Source of the DNA: JAEXOD01 sp963663265
Lineage (GTDB): Bacteria > Bacteroidota > Ignavibacteria > Ignavibacteriales > Melioribacteraceae
DNA length: 64,000 bases
Direction of reading: 5' to 3'
NCBI GenBank assembly: GCA_963663265.2
Contig: CAXXXM010000002.1
Span: forward strand, 930,001 to 994,000
Part shown: piece after piece, positions 55,557 through 64,000 of the stretch
Layout of the letters: each line of letters begins with the position of its first letter
Position numbering within the stretch: position 1 is the first letter of the stretch
The notes under the pieces: model-generated
Told to the model about the DNA's origin: nothing
Databases searched by the model: none
Seen by the model: only the letters and a program-made list of their open reading frames with translations
Made by a program: the position numbers and the translations under genes

Positions 55557-57043
55557 TTAAAAATAACACTAAACGTTGTCCCTTTCCCTTTTTCACTTTC
55601 AACACTAATTTCCGCATTATTTAATTCACAGTATCTTTTAACAATTGCCAAACCAAGTCCATTCCCTTCAAATTGCCTTGTATAACCCTGTTCTTCTTGT
55701 GAAAAGGGAGTAAACAACTGTCCCAGATACTCCTGCGATATACCTATTCCAGTATCTTTAACTTCAACAACAATATCATTATTATCATTTTTATAAACCA
55801 GCACTTCCACTTTTCCACTTGCAGTAAACTTAATTGCATTCTCAATAATATTACTTAATATTTGTTGCGTACTGTATTCATCAGCAAATATTTCGTCATT
55901 TTCTAAATTATTAATAATTGTAAATTCAATCCCCTTTTTATTGGCTTCATAAATATTTTCTTGATACATCAAATCCAAAACACGTGGGAATAAATTAAAC
56001 GAAGATGGTGCAACTTCAAAAGAACCAGCCTGTAATTCAGCCATGTTCAACAATAAATCAATAGTTCTAATTATTCTTTTACCGGCTTGTTCCATATATT
56101 GAAAAATTGATTTTAGTTCATCATCTACATTATCTTCCAATTCTGATTTAAGTAACCCTGAAAAGCTTAACAAAGCATTAATAGGAGTACGAATTTCGTG
56201 AGACATTTGAGCAAGAAATTCCGACTTTAATTTTTCTGATTTTATAGCTTTTTCTTTGGCTTCAATAATATCTTTTTCAAAATTAATTCTATCAGTAATA
56301 TCACGTCCTACTCCACACAACCCAATAATTTCATTTTTATCGTTAAATAAAGGAGACTTAATAATGTTAATAAACTTTTTACTCCCCCCAATATCAAATT
56401 CGCTATCAGCATTTACCAATTTCCCGTTTATAGCTTGCAAGTCCGTATTGTTTATAAAACCCATTCTACTACTATCATAAAATTCTTTGTCGCTCTTTCC
56501 AATAATTTGATCAGCATTCATATTATGTAAAGCACAAAAAGCACTATTTACTACTTTATATTTAAGTTCTTTATCCTTTACAAAAATAATATCCTTTGCT
56601 GTATCGAAAATAGCCCTTAATAATTCCTCAGATTCTTTTAGTTTTTCATTAATTCTTTTATTTTCGGAAATAAGTTTCCACTCGCGGATAGCTTTATGTA
56701 AGAAATAGGACAAATTAGCAAAGGTTTCCGGTGATTTAACAATGTAATCTAAAGCACCACATTTAATGGCTTCAACAGCTAAAGTTTCATTACCATAGCT
56801 TGTCATTAATATTACAGGCAAATCAATTTCCTTTTCACAATCCTTTAACAAATCGATACCCTGTCCGTCAGGAAGCCGCCAATCAATCAATATCAAATCA
56901 AAAACAATATTCTGAAGAAACGCTTTTGCCTCTTTCAAATTCTTTGCATGAATAACAGAAAAAGTTGATTCGCGTTCAATAGATCTTTGAATCAATTCAA
57001 TATGTGCAATATCATCTTCAACAACAAGTATTTTCCTGTTCAT
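55544..57043 (-). CDS. Receiver-PAS-histidine kinase hybrid
   Basis: 499 residues, soluble. Receiver domain 1-120 with acidic pocket E9-D10-D11 and phospho-acceptor D54 (LILIDWRLPDG); then a PAS domain (about 140-255, IFDTAKDIIFVKDKELKYKVVNSAFC), coiled linker, HisKA with H282 (MSHEIRTP) and HATPase with NIIENAIKF, DTGIGIS, GNGLGLAI. The receiver comes first, so phosphate from an upstream kinase probably tunes this kinase. Its final 224 residues are a close paralogue of those of the kinase at 15957-19106. Last gene of a four-gene operon, 6 bp after the single-domain receiver. Confidence 0.93.
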   Translation of the reverse strand: MNRKILVVEDDIAHIELIQRSIERESTFSVIHAKNLKEAKAFLQNIVFDLILIDWRLPDGQGIDLLKDCEKEIDLPVILMTSYGNETLAVEAIKCGALDYIVKSPETFANLSYFLHKAIREWKLISENKRINEKLKESEELLRAIFDTAKDIIFVKDKELKYKVVNSAFCALHNMNADQIIGKSDKEFYDSSRMGFINNTDLQAINGKLVNADSEFDIGGSKKFINIIKSPLFNDKNEIIGLCGVGRDITDRINFEKDIIEAKEKAIKSEKLKSEFLAQMSHEIRTPINALLSFSGLLKSELEDNVDDELKSIFQYMEQAGKRIIRTIDLLLNMAELQAGSFEVAPSSFNLFPRVLDLMYQENIYEANKKGIEFTIINNLENDEIFADEYSTQQILSNIIENAIKFTASGKVEVLVYKNDNNDIVVEVKDTGIGISQEYLGQLFTPFSQEEQGYTRQFEGNGLGLAIVKRYCELNNAEISVESEKGKGTTFSVIFKQKP

Positions 57044-57049
57044 ATCTCT

Positions 57050-57496
57050 TTATTCTGAAGTTTTAAATGGATTAATATTCCATCCTAACCAATAGAACCC
57101 TAAATCTTTCATAAGTTGAGTAAATTTTGAAAAATCCAATGGCTTAACCAAATAACTGTTGGCATAATTTGAATAAGCGGCTATAAGATCTTTTTCTGCA
57201 TGAGAAGAAGTTAAAATAACAACAGGAATATTTTTTAATTTCTCTTCAGTTTTTATTTGTTTAAGAATTTCCATTCCATCTATTTTTGGCAACCTTAAAT
57301 CGAGCAAGATTAAATTAGGCATATTCCCTTCGTCATATATGGTTCTGTTTTCAAACAAAAACTTATAAGCCTCTTCACCATCTCTAAGATGCCTTATTTT
57401 ATTGGCAACTGCATTGTCTTCAAAACTTCTTTTTACTAATTCCGCATGATCTTCATTATCTTCAATTAGCAAAATAGATAATATCTTACCAGTCAT
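57050..57496 (-). CDS. Single-domain response regulator (Rcp1/CheY-like)
   Basis: 148 residues, one receiver domain. Acidic pocket E12-D13, phospho-acceptor D66 in LILLDLRLP, switch Thr/Ser in VVILTSS (about 94-99) and K118 in YLVKPLDF. The HAELVKRSFEDNAVANKIRHLRDGEEAYKFLF segment is characteristic of the Rcp1-like receivers that partner phytochrome-type and PAS kinases. No output domain, so it acts by protein contact or as a phosphate shuttle. It lies 9 bp after the PocR-kinase gene and 6 bp before the receiver-kinase gene. Confidence 0.94.
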   Translation of the reverse strand: MTGKILSILLIEDNEDHAELVKRSFEDNAVANKIRHLRDGEEAYKFLFENRTIYDEGNMPNLILLDLRLPKIDGMEILKQIKTEEKLKNIPVVILTSSHAEKDLIAAYSNYANSYLVKPLDFSKFTQLMKDLGFYWLGWNINPFKTSE

Positions 57497-57505
57497 TTAT
57501 AATCC

Positions 57506-59629
57506 TCACTCATTAATATTATTTTCAAATTTAATATAAAAAGTAGTCCCTTTATTTATTCCTTTAGATTCTGCCCATATTTCACCTTTGTGCAACTCTA
57601 TTATTCTTTTTACAATTGCAAGTCCAATACCGGTACCTTCACTTTCAGGATTAAGTTTATCGAACAAGCCAAATATTTTTTTAAGGTAAATTTCTTCAAC
57701 TCCAATACCATTATCTCTTATATAAAAAATAACATTATCATTTGTTTTTTTTGAGCCAATCTCAATTTTTGGATTTGGTTGTTCACCTATAAATTTAATT
57801 GAATTTTCAATAATGTTTTGAATAACCTCTCTAATACGAGGTTTGTCAGCTTTAATAACGGGCATATTTTCTTCTACATAAACGCTTACTCCCCGTGCAT
57901 GAATTAATCCGAACAATAATTCCAAAGCTTCATTTACTGCATCAGAAAAAGAGAAAATTGATGCAGGGTGCACAATTCGTCCAATTCTTGAAAGTTCTAA
58001 TAAATCCTCAAGCAAATTTTGCATTTTATCAGCAGCATTAGAAATTCTTCGCATGTCCGAGCCAATTCTGTCATATCTCTGGTTGGCAACATCGGTATTT
58101 ATCATTCCAATAAAGCCCTTAATAGTTATCAATGGACTTTTTAAATCATGCGATACAGTATAAGTAAATCTTTCAAGTTCAGCATTTTTAATTTCCAATT
58201 CATTTACTTGTTTTTGAATTATTGATTCACTTTTTTTCTGCTGACTGATAAATCGTGCCTGATTAATATTTTGTAAAGCAAGTTTAGACAATTGTTGAGC
58301 AATTAAATATAAGGCATCGCAAATTTGTTTAAATTTTTCGCGAGACATCATTGGTATTTCGTCCAATGCTTTCCTAAAATCTTCTTTGTCTGCTCCAATA
58401 ATATCTGCGTATTCCAGCATTTTTTCTTTTGAAATCGATTCATCTAAAATTTGACCAACCAACCAATTTGCTATATGTTTATCTCCGGCAGTTATGCTTG
58501 TTCCTCCATCCCATAAACCACCACTTAAACACGGCTGATAAGTAGGCCCATTAGGATTTGCTTTTCCAATAATTCTATCCGAATACATGCAATTTTTTAA
58601 ACCCTTATCAGTCTTTCTAATAATATTATTACACAACCTTACAAAATTGCTGGGTTTGGTAATTGGAACTCCTTTTGAATCTGTAATTAATGCAGCAACA
58701 CCTGTTGCTGTTGAAAAAGCATCTTGAATTTTTTGTATTTCATCAATGTTAAATATTTCTTCAAATTTAATTTCACTATCATCTTCAAGTGGCTGAGTTA
58801 AGGAAACAATCCTTTTTTCTAATGCTTCAGAAAGAGTTTTTTGTTCTGTCACATCTTGAAAAACAGTTGCAAAATAACTCTTTTCTGGTGAAAAACTTGA
58901 AATAGTAAAGTATTTTTTTACTGATGGAGCATAATGCGTAAATTGAGTTGGCTTTCCGGTTATTGCAACTTCGGCATAAATATCTAAAAACGGAGGAGGA
59001 TTCGTTTTATATATTTCCGTAGCTAATTTTCCCCTAATTTCAGAATCATCAATTCCTGTATGTTTTGTAAAACTTGGATTAACACTAAGTAAAATGTAAT
59101 CGATCGGCTGATCGTTTTCGTCCAACACTAATTTATGTATAGCTACACCCTCCAACATATTTTCATATAACGTTCTAAAACGTTTTTCGCTCTCTTCTAA
59201 AGCAATTTTTGATTCTTTTTCTTTAGTTGTTTCTAAGTATACTCCTTTTAATAATTTAACCAAACCATCAGGAAACCGCTCAATAACGTATCCATAGTTT
59301 TTAATCCACACATAGTTTTCGCCATCAAATTGATGTCTGTATTCAACTTCATAAGAGTTTTTTCCATTTTGTATTTCATTTAGAACTTCTGTAAGTAAAT
59401 ACTTATCATCATCATGAACACGCGACCACCACGCATCATAATCATAAACAAATAATTCCTCGTTTATCCTAAATGTATTCCTCATCATAGGATCAAGACG
59501 AAATTGCTTCTTTTCAAAATCTAATTCCCACGAACCTAAGCTGTTACTTCCAGAAAAGTCTCGAAACTTTTCAAACGAAATCTTACTTTCATGTATATGG
59601 TTTTCATTATCCGGATTAAATTTTTTCAT
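57506..59629 (-). CDS. PAS-PAS-PocR histidine kinase
   Basis: 707 residues, no transmembrane helix. PAS3-like domain (about 25-135, WELDFEKKQFRLDPMM), second PAS (about 145-265), then a PocR ligand-sensing domain (about 285-450): FSTATGVAALITDSKGVPIT, LCNNIIRKTDKGLKNC, CLSGGLWDGGTSI, HIANWLVGQI. HisKA follows with H494 in TVSHDLKSP, and HATPase with NIIENSIKF, DNGIGVEE and GTGIGLAI. PocR domains are proposed to bind small hydrocarbon-type ligands and sense via conserved Cys residues. Its start overlaps the end of the upstream kinase gene by four bases. Phosphate probably flows to the next-encoded receiver. Confidence 0.93.
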   Translation of the reverse strand: MKKFNPDNENHIHESKISFEKFRDFSGSNSLGSWELDFEKKQFRLDPMMRNTFRINEELFVYDYDAWWSRVHDDDKYLLTEVLNEIQNGKNSYEVEYRHQFDGENYVWIKNYGYVIERFPDGLVKLLKGVYLETTKEKESKIALEESEKRFRTLYENMLEGVAIHKLVLDENDQPIDYILLSVNPSFTKHTGIDDSEIRGKLATEIYKTNPPPFLDIYAEVAITGKPTQFTHYAPSVKKYFTISSFSPEKSYFATVFQDVTEQKTLSEALEKRIVSLTQPLEDDSEIKFEEIFNIDEIQKIQDAFSTATGVAALITDSKGVPITKPSNFVRLCNNIIRKTDKGLKNCMYSDRIIGKANPNGPTYQPCLSGGLWDGGTSITAGDKHIANWLVGQILDESISKEKMLEYADIIGADKEDFRKALDEIPMMSREKFKQICDALYLIAQQLSKLALQNINQARFISQQKKSESIIQKQVNELEIKNAELERFTYTVSHDLKSPLITIKGFIGMINTDVANQRYDRIGSDMRRISNAADKMQNLLEDLLELSRIGRIVHPASIFSFSDAVNEALELLFGLIHARGVSVYVEENMPVIKADKPRIREVIQNIIENSIKFIGEQPNPKIEIGSKKTNDNVIFYIRDNGIGVEEIYLKKIFGLFDKLNPESEGTGIGLAIVKRIIELHKGEIWAESKGINKGTTFYIKFENNINE

Positions 59630-61470
59630 CTGTTTTCACCTCGAAATATTTTCGGAATAAAAACGGTTATTTTACTCCCATTATTTTCTTCGCTTTCAAC
59701 TTCTATTTTTCCACCGTGTAATTCTATCATTTCTTTACTTAATACCAAACCTAAACCAGTCCCTTTTTCATTCTCAGTTCCTATTGAAGTTAAGTTTTCA
59801 CCCATCAAAAAAAGTTTTTTCTGATTATCTGCACTTATTCCAACTCCATTATCAACTACCGAAAACTCTAAATATTTTTCTCCGACAACCGAATTAACTT
59901 TAATTTTTCCATTTCTAAATGAAAATTTAATTGCGTTGGAAATCAAATTTTGAAATATTGTACCAATCATATTTTGGTCGGCAAAAACAAGTAAGTTTTC
60001 TTCAACCAAGTTAACAACTTCAAGTTCTTTGGAATTAATATTTAGTGTTAATCTTTGTATAACAGATTCAACAACTTCATATACATTTAAGTCTGTAGGA
60101 TTAAAAATAAACCCTTCGGTTTGCAGTCTTGACCAATAAAGTAAATTTTCAATTAACCCGTAAAGGTTCTTTAACGAGTTATTTACGCTTTCAATAATTG
60201 CTTTGTATTCAGATTCATCAAAATTATCATAGGCACTATTTAATAATTCTGCATAGCCTAAAAGCCCTTGAAAAGGACTTCTTAAATCGTGTGCAATTAT
60301 TGAAAAAAGTCTATCTTTTGTGTTATTTGCTTCTTCTAATTTTGCGGTATATTCTTTTAGCTTTGCTTCTGTAAGTATTCGTTCGGAAATGTTTCTTATT
60401 TCTGCAACTCTAACAATCTGCCCTTTATATGGAATCTGTCTGCCAAGAATTTCAACATCAATTTCAATACCGGTTTTCCTCAACAATCTCGATTTATAAG
60501 GTATCGCTGAATAATTTAAAAAGACATCTTCAATAGGTTTCCTAAATTCCGGCGAAAATAAAAAAACTCCTTCACTGCCTATTAATTCATCATATGAATA
60601 ACCGGATAAATCACAAAAACTCTGACTAACATCTAAGATTATCCCATTTTTATGTATTACAATACTTGAAAAAGCTGCATCTTGTAAAGCCTTAAATCTC
60701 TGTTCACTTTCTTTTAGTTCTTGTTCTGCCCTTTTCCTTTCTCTAATATCTCTACAAGTATAAACCATTCCATAAGGGATATGGTCATTATTTCTTAACA
60801 CCTCTCCGTTTGCCTCAAGTGGTATAATTGTATTATCTTTATCAATAAATCTATAATCAACTGTGCCCAAGTAACTATTCATCATCTTCTGTGTATTTTC
60901 TAAAGCAAGATTTCTATCTTCGGGATGAAAAAACTCAAAAATGCTTCTACTAATTACTTCGCTCTTTTTGTATTTACTAATCTTTTCCAAACTGTCATTA
61001 ACAAAAGTAATTGTGCCGGTTGTATCACAAATAACAACTATATCAGGAATTGTTGCAATTAGTTTACGTTGTAATTCGTTTGCCTGCTCCATTTCCAATT
61101 CTTTTGCTTTATGATCAGAAATATCACGTAATGCGGCATATATTAAGTATTCACCATTATCTTCTATTGGAGTTAATACAACTTCAACAGGTATAGACGA
61201 ACCATCTAATTTTTTATGCAGCCATTCAAAACGGTTGTTACCTAAAATAATTGCTTGTTTAACATGGGATAACGACATCTCTGCTGATGATTTTCCATCT
61301 AATTGGAAATCCGGAGAAATTTCAGGCACACTTTTCCCAATCATTTCCTCCTTTTTGTTGTAGCCTAATAGCTTTACAACTGAAATATTGCAGTCTATTA
61401 TTTTATAATTAGAAAGTATTAAATAAGCATCTGTAGACTTTTCAAAAAATAGCTGAAATTTGTTTTCCAT
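59626..61470 (-). CDS. Triple-PAS histidine kinase
   Basis: 614 residues, soluble. PAS domains at about 5-125 (LFFEKSTDAYLILSNYKIIDCN), 130-250 (IATIPDIVVICDTTGTITFVND) and 255-372 (DAAFSSIVIHKNGIILDVSQSF). HisKA has H394 in IIAHDLRSP, the HATPase has NLISNAIKF, DNGVGISA and GTGLGLVL. First gene of the four-gene signalling operon; overlaps the next gene by 4 bp. No output regulator with a DNA-binding domain is encoded in the operon. A TTTG-N20-TAACTTA promoter-like pair lies about 100 bp upstream. Confidence 0.93.
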   Translation of the reverse strand: MENKFQLFFEKSTDAYLILSNYKIIDCNISVVKLLGYNKKEEMIGKSVPEISPDFQLDGKSSAEMSLSHVKQAIILGNNRFEWLHKKLDGSSIPVEVVLTPIEDNGEYLIYAALRDISDHKAKELEMEQANELQRKLIATIPDIVVICDTTGTITFVNDSLEKISKYKKSEVISRSIFEFFHPEDRNLALENTQKMMNSYLGTVDYRFIDKDNTIIPLEANGEVLRNNDHIPYGMVYTCRDIRERKRAEQELKESEQRFKALQDAAFSSIVIHKNGIILDVSQSFCDLSGYSYDELIGSEGVFLFSPEFRKPIEDVFLNYSAIPYKSRLLRKTGIEIDVEILGRQIPYKGQIVRVAEIRNISERILTEAKLKEYTAKLEEANNTKDRLFSIIAHDLRSPFQGLLGYAELLNSAYDNFDESEYKAIIESVNNSLKNLYGLIENLLYWSRLQTEGFIFNPTDLNVYEVVESVIQRLTLNINSKELEVVNLVEENLLVFADQNMIGTIFQNLISNAIKFSFRNGKIKVNSVVGEKYLEFSVVDNGVGISADNQKKLFLMGENLTSIGTENEKGTGLGLVLSKEMIELHGGKIEVESEENNGSKITVFIPKIFRGENR

Positions 61471-61569
61471 TTACCACTTCATTAGATGTTTTAACCAATA
61501 ATTCAATTACACATTAATTATCGTAAAAACCAAGAAACATTTTAGTTTTTATTAAAGATAATACTGTTG

Positions 61570-61600
61570 TAAGTTAACTATTTTGATTTATTATGTCAAA
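61570..61600 (-). promoter_or_regulatory. Candidate promoter of the signalling operon
   Basis: On the minus strand TTTG (61600-61597), exactly 20 bases, TAACTTA (61576-61570). Same layout as the promoters proposed at 5671 and 47256. It implies an untranslated leader of about 95 bases. Confidence 0.35.
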
Positions 61601-61631
61601 TAAAGAATATCAGCATAATAGAATTTAAAAA

Positions 61632-64000
61632 TCAGCTTTCTATTTCTAAAATTTTTGTTAATACATGTTTATAGTGGGTAAGTTGATTAAGCAAACTACT
61701 ATTTCCTATTAAATACAAATGTTCTTTTGCTCGAGATATGGTAACATTCAATTTTCTATCTATATCATTTGTTATATTTACATTTGATAATGATTTTAAT
61801 TGTAGTTTATTTGTTACCGCAAACGAGACAAAAATGTTCTCTTTTTCTGAACCTTGAAACCTTTCAACTGTGTCAATCATTATTTTATTAAAAAATGGGA
61901 GATCATGCAATGTATTATTTAACATTGATATTTGTGCCCGCCAAGGAGTAATTATCCCAAATGTTTCTTCTGTTATTTTCTCTTTTTGTAAAGCTGCTTC
62001 TATTAACAATTGTTTTATAAACTCTGCTTCTCTCAAAGAAAACTTTGCAAAACTTCTATCTTCTTTTATATCATAAAAGAAAACACGTTTGTTAGATTTT
62101 GTTTTCATAGGGACTACAATGGGGCTTATTGCTTTTTGTTTCTCAGTTCCACATTCTAATTTGTTTTGATAATAATGATTTATTAACTCTGCTATTTGAT
62201 TATGCATTCTATAATGAATCGTAAGCGTATCAAAATTATCATTTATTTCTTTGGTTTTAAGTCTGTTAAACAACCTGTCAAACAGCGAGTTTGATAAATC
62301 ATTTATTCCAAGAGAATTTAATTTTTCGTTATTAACTACACAATATTTTGAGTCTTGAACTGTTATTGCCGGTAACTGATTTTGGTCACCAATCAATACA
62401 AATTTAGTAAAATTTGCAACTATTCCTAACAATTGCGATTCCAATATCTGTGAGGCTTCATCAACTATTAATTGAGTAAGGGTGAAATGCTTATGGATTT
62501 CATTTTGATACAATAAATAAGATGATACTGTTGCCAAACATATTTTAGGAATAATAATTTCTTCATTATTATAAAATTCATTTTTTAATTTTGTCTTAAA
62601 CGAATACTTTTCATTATTTGTGTTGGAAAAGAGTATAAAATCATCTTCGTTATTAAGTAAATGTTTTACTATTTCATCCAAAGCTCTATTGGTAAAAGTT
62701 AAAATTAGTACAGAGTTATCTTTATCATCTAAAATCTTATGTAGATATTTTATTAAAAAAGTTGAGGTTTTTCCTGTTCCGGGAGGTCCTTGCAACAAAA
62801 AATAATCGTTTGCCGTTTCAGCTTTATTTATATATTTTTCAATATAATTTAAGTTATCAACACTAATAAAACCATTGGTAGGAAAAGTCTTTCCTAATAT
62901 TTTTCCCCTTGTATCTTTTGAACTTGAAAAAAAAGAAAATATTGATTTAAGTGAAGAAAAATAATTACTATCAAACATATCATGTTCAATTGCATATGTT
63001 TTTCCCTCATCAAAAAGCACATTATTTAATTGTTCGTTTCGTAACGAAACTACAACATAATTGTTATTGATCTCTTTTACATTACATTTATAAATTTGCT
63101 GCCTTAACGGATTTTCGTTATCTTCATTTACATAATAGATTACTCCAATATCATTTACCCTAAAATTAGTTGCAGCACCATTATAACTAAAAACAAAATC
63201 CCCATTATCAGATTTACTTGCAAATTTTAATTCACTTAAAATTGAAAAACTTTCAGTTTTATCTTCATAACTTTCATTCCAAAGAGAACTAAACCCATAC
63301 TTTGTCTGATTAAGTTCTTGTCTAACCCCAAGTTTAACAGCAAGTAATTCATTCCAAACAAATCGACTTAACAACTTTAAATAATTTAGTTCATCTTCTG
63401 CCAAGTTGGAAATCACTTTGTAGAAAGATTCAATTCTTTCTTTTAAATAGACCGGATATTCACCAAATCTTTCAACTGAAAAATCATCATAAAAGCTGTA
63501 ATTTCCATTAGCCTGTCTAATAATTTCAAGTACAATTAAATTTCTTAATTTGCAAAATTCCGATTCCAAATTTTCGCTACGGATAATATTTCTATACATA
63601 TTATCAGGAGAAGAAGAATAAAAGATATTATTAGAACCACGCCTTTCGTTCCCAAAAACACTTTGCAGCATTAAATCATAACCTACCGCCTGCATTGAAT
63701 CATTTTTCCATGCCCCATAATTTGGTGGTGAACCGGATTTTAATTCTACAATTTCTTTTTTTAATGGTTCCTCACTAAATTCGACCAACAAATCCAATCG
63801 CCCTTGTATTCCATATATTTCCGAATAAAATGTTGGTTCTATTGTTATATTTATATTACTGCTGCCTTTCATCTTTAATAAAGCATCAGTAAACTTAACT
63901 ATTTGAGGAAAGTGCTTATAATTAATATCGTCGTGTATTTTATTTAATAAAGTTTTACTAATTGAAGATACTTTTAATAGATTTTGTTCAATAGCAAGAG
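61632..64000 (-). CDS. Cas4/Dna2-type nuclease fused to UPF1-like superfamily 1 helicase (partial, start beyond the window)
   Basis: The frame stays open to the window edge: 42 in-frame codons precede the internal ATG at 63872, so the start is outside. Numbering from that ATG: a PD-(D/E)XK nuclease core with GRLD (D27), VELKSG (E43, K45) and QAVGY (Q61...Y65), the Cas4/RecB/Dna2 motif order. A linker/beta-barrel region follows, then a SF1B helicase: Walker A GPPGTGKT (362-369), DEASQ (471-475), GDQNQLPA (495-502), TVERFQGSE and VTISRAKEHLYLIGN. This order matches eukaryotic Dna2-like nuclease-helicases. Probably processes DNA ends or flaps; a defence role is possible. The iron-sulphur cysteines of Cas4/Dna2 are not visible in the part present. 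Confidence 0.9.
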   Translation of the reverse strand, partial: LAIEQNLLKVSSISKTLLNKIHDDINYKHFPQIVKFTDALLKMKGSSNINITIEPTFYSEIYGIQGRLDLLVEFSEEPLKKEIVELKSGSPPNYGAWKNDSMQAVGYDLMLQSVFGNERRGSNNIFYSSSPDNMYRNIIRSENLESEFCKLRNLIVLEIIRQANGNYSFYDDFSVERFGEYPVYLKERIESFYKVISNLAEDELNYLKLLSRFVWNELLAVKLGVRQELNQTKYGFSSLWNESYEDKTESFSILSELKFASKSDNGDFVFSYNGAATNFRVNDIGVIYYVNEDNENPLRQQIYKCNVKEINNNYVVVSLRNEQLNNVLFDEGKTYAIEHDMFDSNYFSSLKSIFSFFSSSKDTRGKILGKTFPTNGFISVDNLNYIEKYINKAETANDYFLLQGPPGTGKTSTFLIKYLHKILDDKDNSVLILTFTNRALDEIVKHLLNNEDDFILFSNTNNEKYSFKTKLKNEFYNNEEIIIPKICLATVSSYLLYQNEIHKHFTLTQLIVDEASQILESQLLGIVANFTKFVLIGDQNQLPAITVQDSKYCVVNNEKLNSLGINDLSNSLFDRLFNRLKTKEINDNFDTLTIHYRMHNQIAELINHYYQNKLECGTEKQKAISPIVVPMKTKSNKRVFFYDIKEDRSFAKFSLREAEFIKQLLIEAALQKEKITEETFGIITPWRAQISMLNNTLHDLPFFNKIMIDTVERFQGSEKENIFVSFAVTNKLQLKSLSNVNITNDIDRKLNVTISRAKEHLYLIGNSSLLNQLTHYKHVLTKILEIES

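Noticed and set aside
55544..61470. Phytochrome-type photoreceptor signalling
   Set aside because: The Rcp1-like receiver suggested it, but no GAF-PHY chromophore region with a bilin Cys is encoded in the operon.

Overview
The window is AT-rich DNA from a bacterium of the Bacteroidota/Chlorobi/Ignavibacteriota superphylum, most likely an Ignavibacteria-type organism. The main clue is six large secreted proteins that end in the same C-terminal tail: an NYPNPFN motif, a GxY segment and a final (K)KMxLLK or KLLLxK. This is the type IX secretion (T9SS) type A sorting domain in the form common in Ignavibacteria. Weak Shine-Dalgarno use and several TTTG-N20-TAnnTT promoter-like pairs fit the same group. 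I see no tRNA, rRNA, CRISPR array, prophage or transposase gene.

Layout. 0-1.8 kb: an ABC exporter operon on the minus strand, cut by the window edge. 2.3-3.5 kb: two small secreted proteins, one a YHS-type metal-binding protein and one a Lys-rich helical protein. 3.5-5.6 kb: a T9SS beta-propeller. 5.9-13.9 kb: a tightly packed six-gene surface-polysaccharide operon (YfhO-like membrane protein, flippase, two methyltransferases, two glycosyltransferases). 13.9-15.8 kb: L,D-transpeptidase and pyrimidine-nucleoside phosphorylase. 16-19.1 kb: a soluble multi-PAS histidine kinase. 19.2-28.2 kb: an about 2800-residue secreted protein with 25 tandem Ig-like repeats and a small partner gene. 28.4-32.8 kb: a housekeeping and envelope operon (methyltransferase-like, amidase, cytochrome c, UbiA, RNase HII, YraN). 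33-34.8 kb: a secreted AGE-family enzyme. 34.8-35.75 kb: a gene-free repeat island. 35.75-38.1 kb: dicarboxylate symporter and HemW. 38.2-40.6 kb: MESH1-like hydrolase, DUF3592 protein and SDR epimerase. 40.7-47.2 kb: two T9SS proteins, one of glycoside hydrolase family 57. 47.3-51.2 kb: NhaC-type antiporter and an unusual aspartase fused to a cyclic-nucleotide-binding fold. 51.2-51.95 kb: a second repeat island. 52-53.9 kb: T9SS propeller and an outer-membrane protein. 54-55.5 kb: a GlmU-like enzyme. 55.5-61.5 kb: a four-gene soluble kinase/receiver operon. 61.6-64 kb: a Dna2/Cas4-type nuclease-helicase cut by the edge.

The most noteworthy observations are: (1) the CNMP-domain/aspartate ammonia-lyase fusion, whose phosphate-binding arginine position holds His; (2) an identical 16-bp CRP/FNR-type palindrome at two loci and a 13/16 match at a third, all upstream of genes for T9SS proteins or their partner, two of them set at the same distance from TTTG-N20-TAnnTT promoter elements; (3) a dispersed repeat whose flanks are conserved while its hairpin stem varies, placed directly after T9SS genes as a terminator; (4) the 25-repeat giant surface protein; (5) the PocR-domain kinase operon without any DNA-binding output gene. 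All family calls were made by eye from motifs; none was confirmed by a database search.
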